From an uncultured Porphyromonadaceae bacterium (GTDB taxonomy: Bacteria > Bacteroidota > Bacteroidia > Bacteroidales > Muribaculaceae), in assembly GCA_948467675.1 (NCBI GenBank), contig CAOKFI010000003.1:103574-167573 (forward strand): a DNA stretch of 64,000 bases. The letters are read 5' to 3'. The notes under the pieces are model-generated. The model saw only the letters and a list, made by a program, of their open reading frames with translations, was not told where the DNA came from and ran no database searches. Below, in pieces: positions 16,734 through 25,070 of this stretch. Position 1 is the stretch's first letter. Every line of letters begins with the position of its first letter. The translations under genes were made by a program, and so were the position numbers.

Positions 16734-17987
16734 ATGAAAGTGACTGACATAGACCGGCTCCTCGACCGCTCCCGCTCGGCCGCCAGAGATCTCAACCTGC
16801 GCAGCGCCGACGATATCGACGCGCTGCTGCGCGCTCTTGCCGACAGGATAGAGGCCTCGGCATCAGAGATTCTGGAGGCTAATTCCCGGGATCTGGCACG
16901 GATGGACAAAGCAAACCCGAAGTATGACCGGCTAAGACTCACAGCCGACCGCCTTGCCGGTATTGCCGCCGACATGCGGGTCGTGGCCGCACTTCCGTCG
17001 CCATTAGGCAACATTCTGGATGAATGGACCCGGCCTAACGGCATGACCATACGGAAAGTATCGGTTCCGTTCGGAGTCATCGGCGTTGTATACGAAGCCC
17101 GTCCCAACGTGACTTTCGATGTGGCATCGCTATGTCTGAAAGCCGGAAGCGCCTGCGTGCTGAAAGGAGGAAGCGACGCCCAGGCGACCAACGAGACTGC
17201 CATAGCAATAATACGTGATGAGCTTGACCGGCACAGATTCAGCCCCGACTGCGCCACCCTGCTGCCTGCTGGACATGATGCGACAGAAGCCATGCTCAAT
17301 GCCGCGGGCAAGATCGACGTGATCATACCGCGCGGGGGACGCGGCCTGATCGACTTCGTAAGGGACAATTCGCGGGTGCCGGTGATAGAGACCGGAGCAG
17401 GCGTATGCCACACGTATCTCCATGCGTCGGGCCGGACGGACTATGCCCGCGATATAGTGCTCAACGCCAAAACACGCCGTGTGAGCGTGTGCAACTCGCT
17501 CGACGCATTTATCATAGACCGCAGCCGGCTGGCAGATCTCAGGGATATATGCATGCCTCTGGCCGACAGAAAAGTAGAGATACACGCCGACGCGGCCACA
17601 TACGCTGCTCTCGACGGACACTATCCGTATCTGACACATGCAGAGACCGACGATTACGGGCGCGAGTGGATGGACTACAAGATGCTCACCATAGCGGTCG
17701 ACGGCATAGACCAGGCTCTCGACACAATAGCCCGCTACGGCTCACGCCACAGCGAGGCAATAGTAGCTGACGACGACGCAATAATAACTCGGTTTCTGCG
17801 CGAGGTCGATGCGGCGTGTGTCTATGCCAACGTCTCGACGGCCTTTACCGATGGCGGACAGTTCGGATTCGGGGCAGAGATCGGCATATCGACCCAGAAA
17901 CTTCATGCCCGCGGGCCTATGGGACTGCCGGAGATCACCACATACAAATATCTCGTCACAGGATCAGGACAGACACGAAATTCATAA
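16734..17987 (+). CDS. proA: glutamate-5-semialdehyde dehydrogenase (gamma-glutamyl phosphate reductase)
   Basis: Second step of proline synthesis: NADPH-dependent reduction of glutamyl phosphate made by ProB. The 417-residue length matches the family. It has an aldehyde dehydrogenase fold with VIGVVYEARPNVT, CVLKGGSDAQATN, IIPRGGRGLI and the catalytic cysteine C253 in RRVSVCNS, then GGQFGFGAEIGISTQKLHARGPMGL near the end. It is the last gene of the operon and convergent with the metallo-hydrolase. proC is not in this window. Confidence 0.97.
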   Translation: MKVTDIDRLLDRSRSAARDLNLRSADDIDALLRALADRIEASASEILEANSRDLARMDKANPKYDRLRLTADRLAGIAADMRVVAALPSPLGNILDEWTRPNGMTIRKVSVPFGVIGVVYEARPNVTFDVASLCLKAGSACVLKGGSDAQATNETAIAIIRDELDRHRFSPDCATLLPAGHDATEAMLNAAGKIDVIIPRGGRGLIDFVRDNSRVPVIETGAGVCHTYLHASGRTDYARDIVLNAKTRRVSVCNSLDAFIIDRSRLADLRDICMPLADRKVEIHADAATYAALDGHYPYLTHAETDDYGREWMDYKMLTIAVDGIDQALDTIARYGSRHSEAIVADDDAIITRFLREVDAACVYANVSTAFTDGGQFGFGAEIGISTQKLHARGPMGLPEITTYKYLVTGSGQTRNS

Positions 17988-17997
17988 ACGCCTCCGG

Positions 17998-19071
17998 TCA
18001 GCGCGCAGTCAGCGCATAAAGCGGCGTAGGCTCGTAGCGCGGCAACACGATAAGCTGAAGATCGGTAGTGAGTTCGGAAGAACCGTCGCCTATGCGCAGG
18101 TTCCGATGGCCCAGAGCATTCTGAAACGCCTCTTTAGCCTGACGCGGCGTATTGTTGTCGAAACTCAGGTGACATAGAAACAGGTACCTGAGCGACGGAG
18201 TGTAGATGCTGTCGATAAAGCGTGCCGAGACCTCATTGTCGAGATGTCCGTTGTCGGCTCGGATACGGCTTTTAAGATACTCGGGATATGAGCCTACACG
18301 CAGCATTTCGGCATCATAGTTGCTCTCGATCATTATAAACTGGGCCTGGCGCATATAGTGCTCCACACGCGGACTGATACAGCCGAGATCGGTCGCCAAC
18401 GCGAAACGCATGGATCCGTGTTCGATAAAGTAACCGGCATTGTCCGAGCCGTCGTGCATCACCTCAAACGGAGTCAGCGTGAAAGTACCGAGCTTAAACG
18501 GAAACTCCTTGTAGATCGGCTCATGATAGTCCTTGATACGGCGCGATATGCTGTGGCGGCGCAACAATCCGTTGAACGCTTTCGGCGTACAGTAGAGACG
18601 CATGTGCCGGTTACGGCGCAGTATATTGTAGGCATAGCGTACGTGATCGCCGTGATCGTGCGTAAGGAAGATACCCTTTACCTGCTCCATGCCGATACCG
18701 TTGACAAGCAATGCACGCTCCACGCGCTCGCCGTCAATACCCGCATCGACCAGAAATCCGCACTCACGGTCGCCTATATATGTACAGTTGCCGCTGCTGC
18801 CGCTGCCGAAGCTCATATAGAAGATCTTGTCGCCTCCCGGATTCAGAGCTACCTCATCGCGCACCAGAGAGACATCGGCAATGTCATGCGTATCATCGCA
18901 TCTGTCGGCCTGTGCGGCACGCATACGGTCCATATAAGTCTCCATGATCCCGAGCGGCGGAAGATCGTCGAACGCGCCGGCCGGCTCATCGAACAGACCT
19001 GAAGGCGCATCGAACAGCGACGGATGCGCTCCGTCACGGTCATTACGACATATATTTTTCTTGGGATTCAT
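17998..19071 (-). CDS. MBL-fold metallo-hydrolase (YycJ/WalJ-like) with N-terminal extension
   Basis: A 357-residue protein. From residue 83 it follows the metallo-beta-lactamase fold: FGSGSSGNCTYIG, then the metal-binding HDHGDH (138-143), later MHDGSDNAGYFI and FALATDLG with the metal Asp, and the closing LCHLSFDNN. The core resembles YycJ/WalJ-type proteins that work on DNA. The first 80 residues are unusual: low complexity, with three FD..P-type repeats (LFDAPSG, LFDEPAG, AFDDLPP). It shares one base with the stop of the methylase gene upstream (TGATG), so the two are translationally coupled. Confidence 0.88.
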   Translation of the reverse strand: MNPKKNICRNDRDGAHPSLFDAPSGLFDEPAGAFDDLPPLGIMETYMDRMRAAQADRCDDTHDIADVSLVRDEVALNPGGDKIFYMSFGSGSSGNCTYIGDRECGFLVDAGIDGERVERALLVNGIGMEQVKGIFLTHDHGDHVRYAYNILRRNRHMRLYCTPKAFNGLLRRHSISRRIKDYHEPIYKEFPFKLGTFTLTPFEVMHDGSDNAGYFIEHGSMRFALATDLGCISPRVEHYMRQAQFIMIESNYDAEMLRVGSYPEYLKSRIRADNGHLDNEVSARFIDSIYTPSLRYLFLCHLSFDNNTPRQAKEAFQNALGHRNLRIGDGSSELTTDLQLIVLPRYEPTPLYALTAR

Positions 19072-19808
19072 CAGTTGTAAAGCAGAAATATAGTAGGCCG
19101 TTTGGCATAATCGTATTTTGCCTTAGCCCACCACGACAGCGGTCGGGTGATAATACTCTCGTCAGACCCTGTCACATCCGATGCCACGCAAAGCGACATC
19201 GAGCCAGGCAGCACTCTGGCCAGCTCGGATATCAGCCTGTTGTTGCGGTAAGGGGTCTCGATAAATATCTGTGTGCACCTGTCGCGGTCTATGCTGCGCT
19301 GCATTTCCTTGAGCACCCGGCTGCGGGCTCCGCTCTCTACAGGAAGATATCCGCGGAAGGTAAAACTCTGGCCGTTGAAACCCGATCCCATCAGCGACAG
19401 CAATATGCTCGACGGCCCTACCAGCGGCACCACCGGCAGTCCGCGGCGCTGTGCGGCCGCCACAAGATCGGCCCCGGGATCGGCAATGGCCGGACATCCC
19501 GCCTCCGAAAGCACACCCATAGGATTGCCGTTCTCAAGCGGCTCGAGCATGGCCGGAATATCGGCAGCCCGAGTGTGCTCGTCAAGTTCAAAAAATGTAA
19601 TGGATCCGATATCTATGCTGCGGTCGACCGATTTCAGGAAACGACGCGCCGAACGCAGATTCTCAACAGCAAAATAACGCACACGCCGCAGCAGCTGCAG
19701 ATTGCGCTGCGGCAGAACATCCGCTGCCGGAGTGTCGCTAAGGCCCACCGGAAACAGATAGAGTGCCGGTAACACCGGTTCTGATTCGGGACAATTCATA
19801 TCTGACAT
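19071..19808 (-). CDS. RsmI-like tetrapyrrole-methylase-fold SAM methyltransferase
   Basis: A 245-residue protein with the fold used by RsmI (2'-O-methylation of C1402 of 16S rRNA). Seen: the N-terminal LYLFPVGLSD strand-turn in place of the classical TPIGN, ENLRSARRFLK, GVLSEAGCPAIADPG, VVPLVGPSSILLSLMGSGFNG and the C-terminal SDVTGSDE. The divergent first motif is typical of the Bacteroidetes SAM-dependent methyltransferases annotated next to RsmI, so the target could differ from C1402. Two ATG starts are possible (19808 or 19799); a TTG at 19814 lies in the promoter box. It forms an operon with the metallo-hydrolase. Confidence 0.82.
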   Translation of the reverse strand: MSDMNCPESEPVLPALYLFPVGLSDTPAADVLPQRNLQLLRRVRYFAVENLRSARRFLKSVDRSIDIGSITFFELDEHTRAADIPAMLEPLENGNPMGVLSEAGCPAIADPGADLVAAAQRRGLPVVPLVGPSSILLSLMGSGFNGQSFTFRGYLPVESGARSRVLKEMQRSIDRDRCTQIFIETPYRNNRLISELARVLPGSMSLCVASDVTGSDESIITRPLSWWAKAKYDYAKRPTIFLLYN

Positions 19809-19811
19809 ACG

Positions 19812-19819
19812 CAAAGATA
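19812..19819 (-). promoter_or_regulatory. -7 box of the methylase / metallo-hydrolase operon
   Basis: Minus-strand TATCTTTG ending three bases before the ATG at 19808, and twelve before the ATG at 19799. If used, it gives an almost leaderless transcript. No -33 box is clear. Confidence 0.45.
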
Positions 19820-19840
19820 CCGATTTTCCCGCAAAATCAT

Positions 19841-19848
19841 TATATTTG
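19841..19848 (+). promoter_or_regulatory. -7 box of the secreted Ig-like protein gene
   Basis: TATATTTG, 32 bases before the ATG at 19881, divergent from the methylase promoter only 22 bases away. Confidence 0.6.
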
Positions 19849-19880
19849 CCTCACGATATTTATCTATCACATTTCACACT

Positions 19881-21188
19881 ATGAACCTTCTATCTCATCT
19901 GCTTACAGCCGCGGCATTGTCAATCCCGGTCTGTGTGACGGCCAAGGAGCCTGCACAAAGCATATCCGTAACGCCAAGCCACATAACTCTCAAAAACGGA
20001 GAAACCGCGCGGTTAAAAGCCACCGTCCTTCCGGCCAATGCGTCACAGACAGTGAAGTGGGAAGCCGACTATTCAGGAGAATACACTATCGACTCCGACG
20101 GAAATGTAACCGCGACATTTTCATCCGGCGACACAGGCACCGGACTCATCGTATCGGCCACAACTACCGACGGAACAGAACTTACCGCATACTGCTCGAT
20201 AGAAAAAGGCTATTCAGAGCCTGAGGCCCTCGAGATATTGCAGCCGGAAATAACCGTCGCCAAAGGAGAGACAGCTGAGATCACAGCGCACCTGCTGCCC
20301 GACAACGGAATCTATAAATCCATCTCCTGGATACGCTACAACCAGACCGTAGGCTACGGAAACAGCTTCCGATATACCGCCGACAATATCGGAACAGACA
20401 TCATCACAGCCATATATATCGTTTCCGAAGAGACTGTAACGGAAACAGAAGACGGTGACATAATAATAACGCCAGGCAAGATCCTGACTGCCGACTGCAC
20501 GGTCAATGTCACCGACGCATTGTGCACGACCATATCATTATGGCCATCATCGATAAGACTCAGGCCCAACACATCGGCGCAATTAAACGCCACCTCATAT
20601 CCCACGCCATTCAACCGGGACTATCATTGGAGTTCCGACAGGCCGGACATTGCCACTGTCAATGAAAGCGGCGAGGTATCGGCTGTTGCCGACGGAACAG
20701 CGGTCATCACAGTCACAGCGCTGGACGGCAGCGATGTCAGCCGCTCGTGCGAAGTCACAGTCCTCACCGCTGCTCAGACAGATCATCCCAACACTCTGCG
20801 GATAGCGGTCAAGGGCGAAAACGGGTATACACTGCCGCTGTCGGAGATCGATCACATCACAGCCGACAACTACACCGAAGGGATAAGCCGACTCATAATC
20901 CACACGGCCGGCGGTGACGACCTGAAAATACCGTTTGCCGATATCTCGGAAGTGTCACACATCTACGATTCCGGCAATGGAAACACCGATGCGACGAACC
21001 CTGTGATAACTGTCGTATCGTCAGGAAACAGACTGACTGTCGAGGGATGCGATAAAACTCCAATGATCGAGATCTACGACCTCAGCGGCCATCTTATCCA
21101 TCATGAACGTACAGACTCCGCCGAATTGCCATCCGGCATATATATCGTCATTGTCGACAAGATCAATATATTCAAAACCAAAATCTGA
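19881..21188 (+). CDS. secreted protein with bacterial Ig-like (BIG2) domains and type IX secretion tail
   Basis: A 435-residue protein with a signal peptide (MNLLSHLLTAAALSIPVCVTA). Three Ig-like repeats follow: about 25-115 (ISVTPSHITLKNGETARLKA), 118-210 (LEILQPEITVAKGETAEITA) and 213-300 (ISLWPSSIRLRPNTSAQLNA, ending GEVSAVADGTAVITVTA, the BIG2 signature). The C-terminus IEIYDLSGHLIHHE... ELPSGIYIVIV is a type A sorting tail (Por_Secre_tail) used by the Bacteroidetes type IX system. It is probably surface-attached or released. The function is unknown; adhesion or matrix binding is inference. It is 12 bases before the next secreted gene, so likely co-expressed. Confidence 0.85.
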   Translation: MNLLSHLLTAAALSIPVCVTAKEPAQSISVTPSHITLKNGETARLKATVLPANASQTVKWEADYSGEYTIDSDGNVTATFSSGDTGTGLIVSATTTDGTELTAYCSIEKGYSEPEALEILQPEITVAKGETAEITAHLLPDNGIYKSISWIRYNQTVGYGNSFRYTADNIGTDIITAIYIVSEETVTETEDGDIIITPGKILTADCTVNVTDALCTTISLWPSSIRLRPNTSAQLNATSYPTPFNRDYHWSSDRPDIATVNESGEVSAVADGTAVITVTALDGSDVSRSCEVTVLTAAQTDHPNTLRIAVKGENGYTLPLSEIDHITADNYTEGISRLIIHTAGGDDLKIPFADISEVSHIYDSGNGNTDATNPVITVVSSGNRLTVEGCDKTPMIEIYDLSGHLIHHERTDSAELPSGIYIVIVDKINIFKTKI

Positions 21189-21200
21189 CATCCATCCGTT

Positions 21201-22853
21201 ATGAAAACCATATTGAAAGGCATCATCGCCTCGGCAACCGCACTGTCCGTACACTCCACTGCCACAGCGGTGATAATCTATCCGGAACACTGCCCCATCG
21301 TAACATATACCGACGAAAACACACCGTCACTGTTTATCGAAACCGACGACGGAGTCTATATGCCCGGGCCTGTCAACGAATTCACCATAGACTACACTAT
21401 GGCCGACGACGGCTCATACATAATGGCACTTCACTCGATCGGCAGAAACAGCCCTCTGCTGCATACGGTTCCGGTCGATGATATCACAACGATGCAGCTC
21501 TATTATCCCTACACCGGAACCATAACCGCCATAGAGTGCGGCAACGAGAACTGGGACAACATATATGCCACACCACGGGGTTATTTTGCGACACGGCGTA
21601 TAGAACACAGCAATGGCGAGCCGGAATATGACGAAATACGGTATCTGAGCTTCAACGGATATGCCGCATCCATGATGTTCAATCCCGAGACCGGAATTCC
21701 ATTGTCACTCACCACACCCGACATAAACCTGATATTCAACGCCTCGCCTCATATTGTCTACGACATCGACGGCAACGGAGATCCGATAGAAAGCGAATGC
21801 GAGTTCGCGTGCGACATGGAGCTCACTGTCGATGTACCGTCCTCCACTCCCCGCGAAACCAGCCTGTACAGCATTCCAGTGGTCATAATCATGCCGGATG
21901 CGGAGGTTCCCCAGGACCACCATCTCCTTTCCTATACCGGACACCCGACCCTCAGCGCAGACAATCCTCTCGCACCGAGACTTTATGCTGTTGCCAGATC
22001 CCTGTCCGACAATTTTATCTCAGGTTTCGACTACCCTATGCTATCCACGCTGCACTCTGTGTTTTATGACATAGCCATGATACCGTCTTGCCAGAAGTGC
22101 GGCGAGAATCCGGATCTGAACATACCTGTAATAGGTATTGCCATGGGAGGGCCGTCAGGGCCGTCAGGTGATACGGAAACCACATCCGACATCGTCGTCA
22201 TGACCCAGGGAGCCAAAAACATAACCGATACGAAAGCCGTGCTGACAGGCGCCGTCAGATGCCATAGCCCGAGATTCCGCACGGAAGGATCCTACGGCAT
22301 ACTGGTCGATACCGACGAATCCAGACTCATAAAAGGCTCAGCCATGTACGACCTGCCGGGATCGCAGGACAAGCTAAAGCTATCATTCGATGTCAACGCA
22401 TCCGGTCTTGAACCGAACACAGATTATTATTATCGCGCATACTACAAGCTGAACAGCGCCAAATCCGACCTCGCGATAAAGTTCGACAACAGAGATCCGG
22501 ACAAGATATCCGACAAAACGCCGACCGAAACCTACGGAAAGACAAAGCGCTTCACCACCGCGCCTCCTGACATATCGGGTGTATGGCACTTCGTAAACAG
22601 CGTGTTTGCCGACAATCTGTATTTCGACCTGAAATTCGATCCGCACTCCGGCAAATACAAAGCCTACGACTTCTACGGAGTTTTCAGACTCGAAGTTGAA
22701 GTATACCGCGACCGCAGGGTTACACTCAATTTCATAGGCAATCAGAGCGGTGCCGGCTTCTCGGGATATTTCAACGACGGCTACTCCTCCGCCAAAGGCA
22801 CCGGCACAAGCACCTATATGTCCGATCCCACCCCGTTTTTCATGACCAGATGA
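21201..22853 (+). CDS. secreted protein with a fibronectin-III-like domain, unknown
   Basis: A 550-residue protein with signal peptide MKTILKGIIASATALSVHSTATA. The first 300 residues are beta-rich and not recognised. Residues about 330-450 read as a fibronectin-III-like fold common in Bacteroidetes surface proteins (TDTKAVLTGAVRC, YGILVDTDES, then LEPNTDYYYRAYY). A final beta segment (about 455-550) includes GVWHFVNSVFADN and looks like a lipocalin or META-like strand set. Between the N-terminal and Fn3 parts lies a short glycine/proline linker (GGPSGPSGD). There is no type IX tail, unlike its upstream partner. The function is unknown. Confidence 0.7.
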   Translation: MKTILKGIIASATALSVHSTATAVIIYPEHCPIVTYTDENTPSLFIETDDGVYMPGPVNEFTIDYTMADDGSYIMALHSIGRNSPLLHTVPVDDITTMQLYYPYTGTITAIECGNENWDNIYATPRGYFATRRIEHSNGEPEYDEIRYLSFNGYAASMMFNPETGIPLSLTTPDINLIFNASPHIVYDIDGNGDPIESECEFACDMELTVDVPSSTPRETSLYSIPVVIIMPDAEVPQDHHLLSYTGHPTLSADNPLAPRLYAVARSLSDNFISGFDYPMLSTLHSVFYDIAMIPSCQKCGENPDLNIPVIGIAMGGPSGPSGDTETTSDIVVMTQGAKNITDTKAVLTGAVRCHSPRFRTEGSYGILVDTDESRLIKGSAMYDLPGSQDKLKLSFDVNASGLEPNTDYYYRAYYKLNSAKSDLAIKFDNRDPDKISDKTPTETYGKTKRFTTAPPDISGVWHFVNSVFADNLYFDLKFDPHSGKYKAYDFYGVFRLEVEVYRDRRVTLNFIGNQSGAGFSGYFNDGYSSAKGTGTSTYMSDPTPFFMTR

Positions 22854-22959
22854 GGCATGCCGCGGGATACCGGCAATAAATTTTTTAATTCACGACATCT
22901 TTCATACCGGTATTCGCGTTAATATCGGGAGAAAACAAAAACAAGCCCTACAAGGACAG

Positions 22960-23655
22960 ATGAAAAAGAAGTTAGTCATATCGACCGGAGCCGGAATGAG
23001 CGCCGAGAGCGGCATATCGACATTCCGCGACGCGGGAGGACTCTGGGAGAAATATCCGGTCATGGACGTGGCGAGCGCCGATGGGTTCGCCCGAAATCCG
23101 GCTCTCGTACACGAATTCTACAACCGGCGCCGGCATGACCTACAGAAAGCGGAACCAAATGCGGGACACCGCGGACTGGCCGATCTGGAACAGATGTTTG
23201 ACGTGTACGTGATCACACAGAATGTGGACGACCTCCATGAACGCGCAGGAAGCACACACGTGATGCACCTGCACGGTGAATTGATGAAAATACGGTCAAC
23301 CACACATCCAGAGCGCGTTTACACCCTTGATCCAAAGCACCTTGACACCACGCCTGAGACACGCGACCGATACGGAGACCCCGTACGTCCCCATATAGTG
23401 TTTTTCCAGGAAGCGGTTCCCATGATGGAACCGGCGGCACAGCTCGCGTCGGAGGCCGACATATTCGTTGTCATAGGGACATCGCTCAACGTCTATCCGG
23501 CAGCATCGCTCATGCAGTACGTACGTCCGGGCGTACCGGTATTCTACATCGATCCGAATCCCGCACCGGTTCCTCCCCACGTCACAGTACTCAGAACAAC
23601 AGCGACAGAAGGGGTACGCCAGCTCGCTGAAATCCTTTCCGGTTTACAATCGTAA
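22960..23655 (+). CDS. NAD-dependent deacylase (sirtuin, zinc-cysteine-less)
   Basis: Removes acyl groups from lysines with consumption of NAD. The 231-residue product has the Rossmann motif TGAGMSAESGIS (from residue 9), TFRDAGGLW, the ITQNVDDLHERAG segment and catalytic His105 in MHLHGE, then VVIGTSLNVYPAASL. The small zinc module normally carrying four cysteines between HG and HIVFF has none here (MKIRSTTHPERVY...GDPVRP). The Y-x2-R pair (YNRRR) in the cofactor-loop region recalls the SIRT5-type desuccinylase signature. It stands alone just upstream of the dcw cluster. Confidence 0.9.
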   Translation: MKKKLVISTGAGMSAESGISTFRDAGGLWEKYPVMDVASADGFARNPALVHEFYNRRRHDLQKAEPNAGHRGLADLEQMFDVYVITQNVDDLHERAGSTHVMHLHGELMKIRSTTHPERVYTLDPKHLDTTPETRDRYGDPVRPHIVFFQEAVPMMEPAAQLASEADIFVVIGTSLNVYPAASLMQYVRPGVPVFYIDPNPAPVPPHVTVLRTTATEGVRQLAEILSGLQS

Positions 23656-23658
23656 ACC
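23641..23658 (+). terminator. short hairpin over the sirtuin stop codon
   Basis: GGTTTAC (23641-23647), loop AATC, GTAAACC (23652-23658): a perfect 7-bp stem that includes the TAA stop. It may be a weak terminator. Confidence 0.4.
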
Positions 23659-23679
23659 ATTGAACAGACGTGTTGATAA

Positions 23680-23749
23680 CTTTTTACCCTTTTTAAGGTA
23701 AAAAGCGGGTTTGCTGTTGTAAATTTCCGAAGGAAAATATCTACCTTTA
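23680..23749 (+). promoter_or_regulatory. promoter region of the dcw cluster with inverted repeat
   Basis: CTTTTTACC (23680-23688) and GGTAAAAAG (23697-23705) form a 9-bp inverted repeat with an 8-base spacer. Downstream, GTTG (23716-23719) and TACCTTTA (23742-23749) form a near-consensus promoter with a 22-base spacer, 34 bases before rsmH. The repeat could be an operator or a terminator of the sirtuin gene. Confidence 0.5.
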
Positions 23750-23782
23750 CACATTCAATAGACCAACAGCAAGCACTTCCGG

Positions 23783-24691
23783 ATGACAGAACCCGCATAT
23801 CATATCCCAGCACTGCTCGACGAAACGATCCAGGCCCTCGACATCAAGCCCGGAGGCACTTATGTCGACGTCACCTTCGGCGGCGGAGGCCATTCACGCG
23901 CCATACTCGACCACCTCGGCCCGGACGGCCGACTGATATCGTTCGACCAGGACGAAGAAGCTGTTGCAGGCGCATTCGACGATCCCCGCTTCACGATCGT
24001 ACACGGAAACTTCCGCTTTCTGCGCAACTACCTGCGGTTCTACGGCGCCGGAGAAGTAGACGGCATACTCGGAGACCTCGGTGTGTCATTCCATCACTTC
24101 GATGATCCCGCACGCGGATTTTCATTCCGGCACACAGGCCCGCTTGACATGAGGATGAACCCGCGCGCCAAAGTATCTGCCGCCCAGCTGCTCGCGACCA
24201 TGACAGCCGAACAGCTCGCAACGATACTGAAACTCTATGGAGAACTGTCACAAGCATCGCGCATGGCCAAAGCAATCGTGGCGGCACGCGACGAAGCGCC
24301 GGTCGATACCGTAGAGCGCCTGCTCGGTATCGTAGAGCCGCTCATAAACCCCAGGCAGCAGAAAAAAGAGCTCGCCCAGCTGTTTCAGGCATTGCGGATC
24401 GAAGTCAACGACGAGATCCATGCACTCGAGGCACTGCTCCGTCAGGCATTGCAGTCGCTCCGTCCGGGAGGCCGGCTGGCTATCATCACATACCATTCGC
24501 TCGAGGACCGTCTGGTCAAAAACTTCATGCGCACCGGCGATCTCAAAGGGAAAGAGTCAAAGGACTTTTTCGGACGCAATCTGTCGCCGGTCCGGCTGCT
24601 CACATCGAAACCGATCGTACCCGCAGACGCAGAAGTGGAAAGAAATCCCCGCTCACGCAGCGCCAAACTCCGCGTTGCCGTAAAACTCTGA
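23783..24691 (+). CDS. rsmH: 16S rRNA (cytosine(1402)-N(4))-methyltransferase
   Basis: Methylates N4 of C1402 in the ribosomal P site, using SAM. The 302-residue protein has the N-terminal HIPALLDETIQAL, the SAM motif VDVTFGGGGHSRAIL, GDLGVSFHHFD, DMRMN, and the late LAIITYHSLEDRLVKNF block. It is the first gene of the dcw cluster; mraZ, its usual upstream neighbour, is missing. A 6-base gap to ftsL. Confidence 0.96.
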   Translation: MTEPAYHIPALLDETIQALDIKPGGTYVDVTFGGGGHSRAILDHLGPDGRLISFDQDEEAVAGAFDDPRFTIVHGNFRFLRNYLRFYGAGEVDGILGDLGVSFHHFDDPARGFSFRHTGPLDMRMNPRAKVSAAQLLATMTAEQLATILKLYGELSQASRMAKAIVAARDEAPVDTVERLLGIVEPLINPRQQKKELAQLFQALRIEVNDEIHALEALLRQALQSLRPGGRLAIITYHSLEDRLVKNFMRTGDLKGKESKDFFGRNLSPVRLLTSKPIVPADAEVERNPRSRSAKLRVAVKL

Positions 24692-24697
24692 CGACAC

Positions 24698-25057
24698 ATG
24701 GCTACAGTTCAACGCAATAAAAAATCAGCTGCCGGAAGCGACTCCCTGTTGCTTCGCGCTCTCCACGGGCGTCTGCTTAGCACTGACTTTTTCGCGCACA
24801 ACTGGCTTAAACTACTGATGCTCATCGTCATGATACTGATATATATCACCAACAAATATCAGTGTCAGACCCGCATGGAAGAGATCCGTAAACTCACCCG
24901 CCAGCTCGAAGTAGTAGAAACCGAACGGGTACGTGTACGCAGCGAATACATGAGCCGTACGCGCGAAAGCGCCATGCAGGAGCTGGTCGACACCATGCGC
25001 CTGGGTCTGCGCGTCCAGGAGCGGCCTCCCTACCATCTAAGCAAGCAATCCCGATAA
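24698..25057 (+). CDS. ftsL: FtsL-like cell division protein
   Basis: A 119-residue bitopic protein with a short basic N-terminus, one transmembrane helix (LKLLMLIVMILIYITNKY, about 38-55) and a periplasmic coiled coil (RMEEIRKLTRQLEVVETERVRV). The position between rsmH and the division transpeptidase, size and topology match FtsL, which bridges FtsQ/FtsB and FtsWI at the septum. Sequence similarity in this family is low, so the call rests mainly on context. Confidence 0.85.
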   Translation: MATVQRNKKSAAGSDSLLLRALHGRLLSTDFFAHNWLKLLMLIVMILIYITNKYQCQTRMEEIRKLTRQLEVVETERVRVRSEYMSRTRESAMQELVDTMRLGLRVQERPPYHLSKQSR

Positions 25058-25070
25058 ACGACCGCCGACA

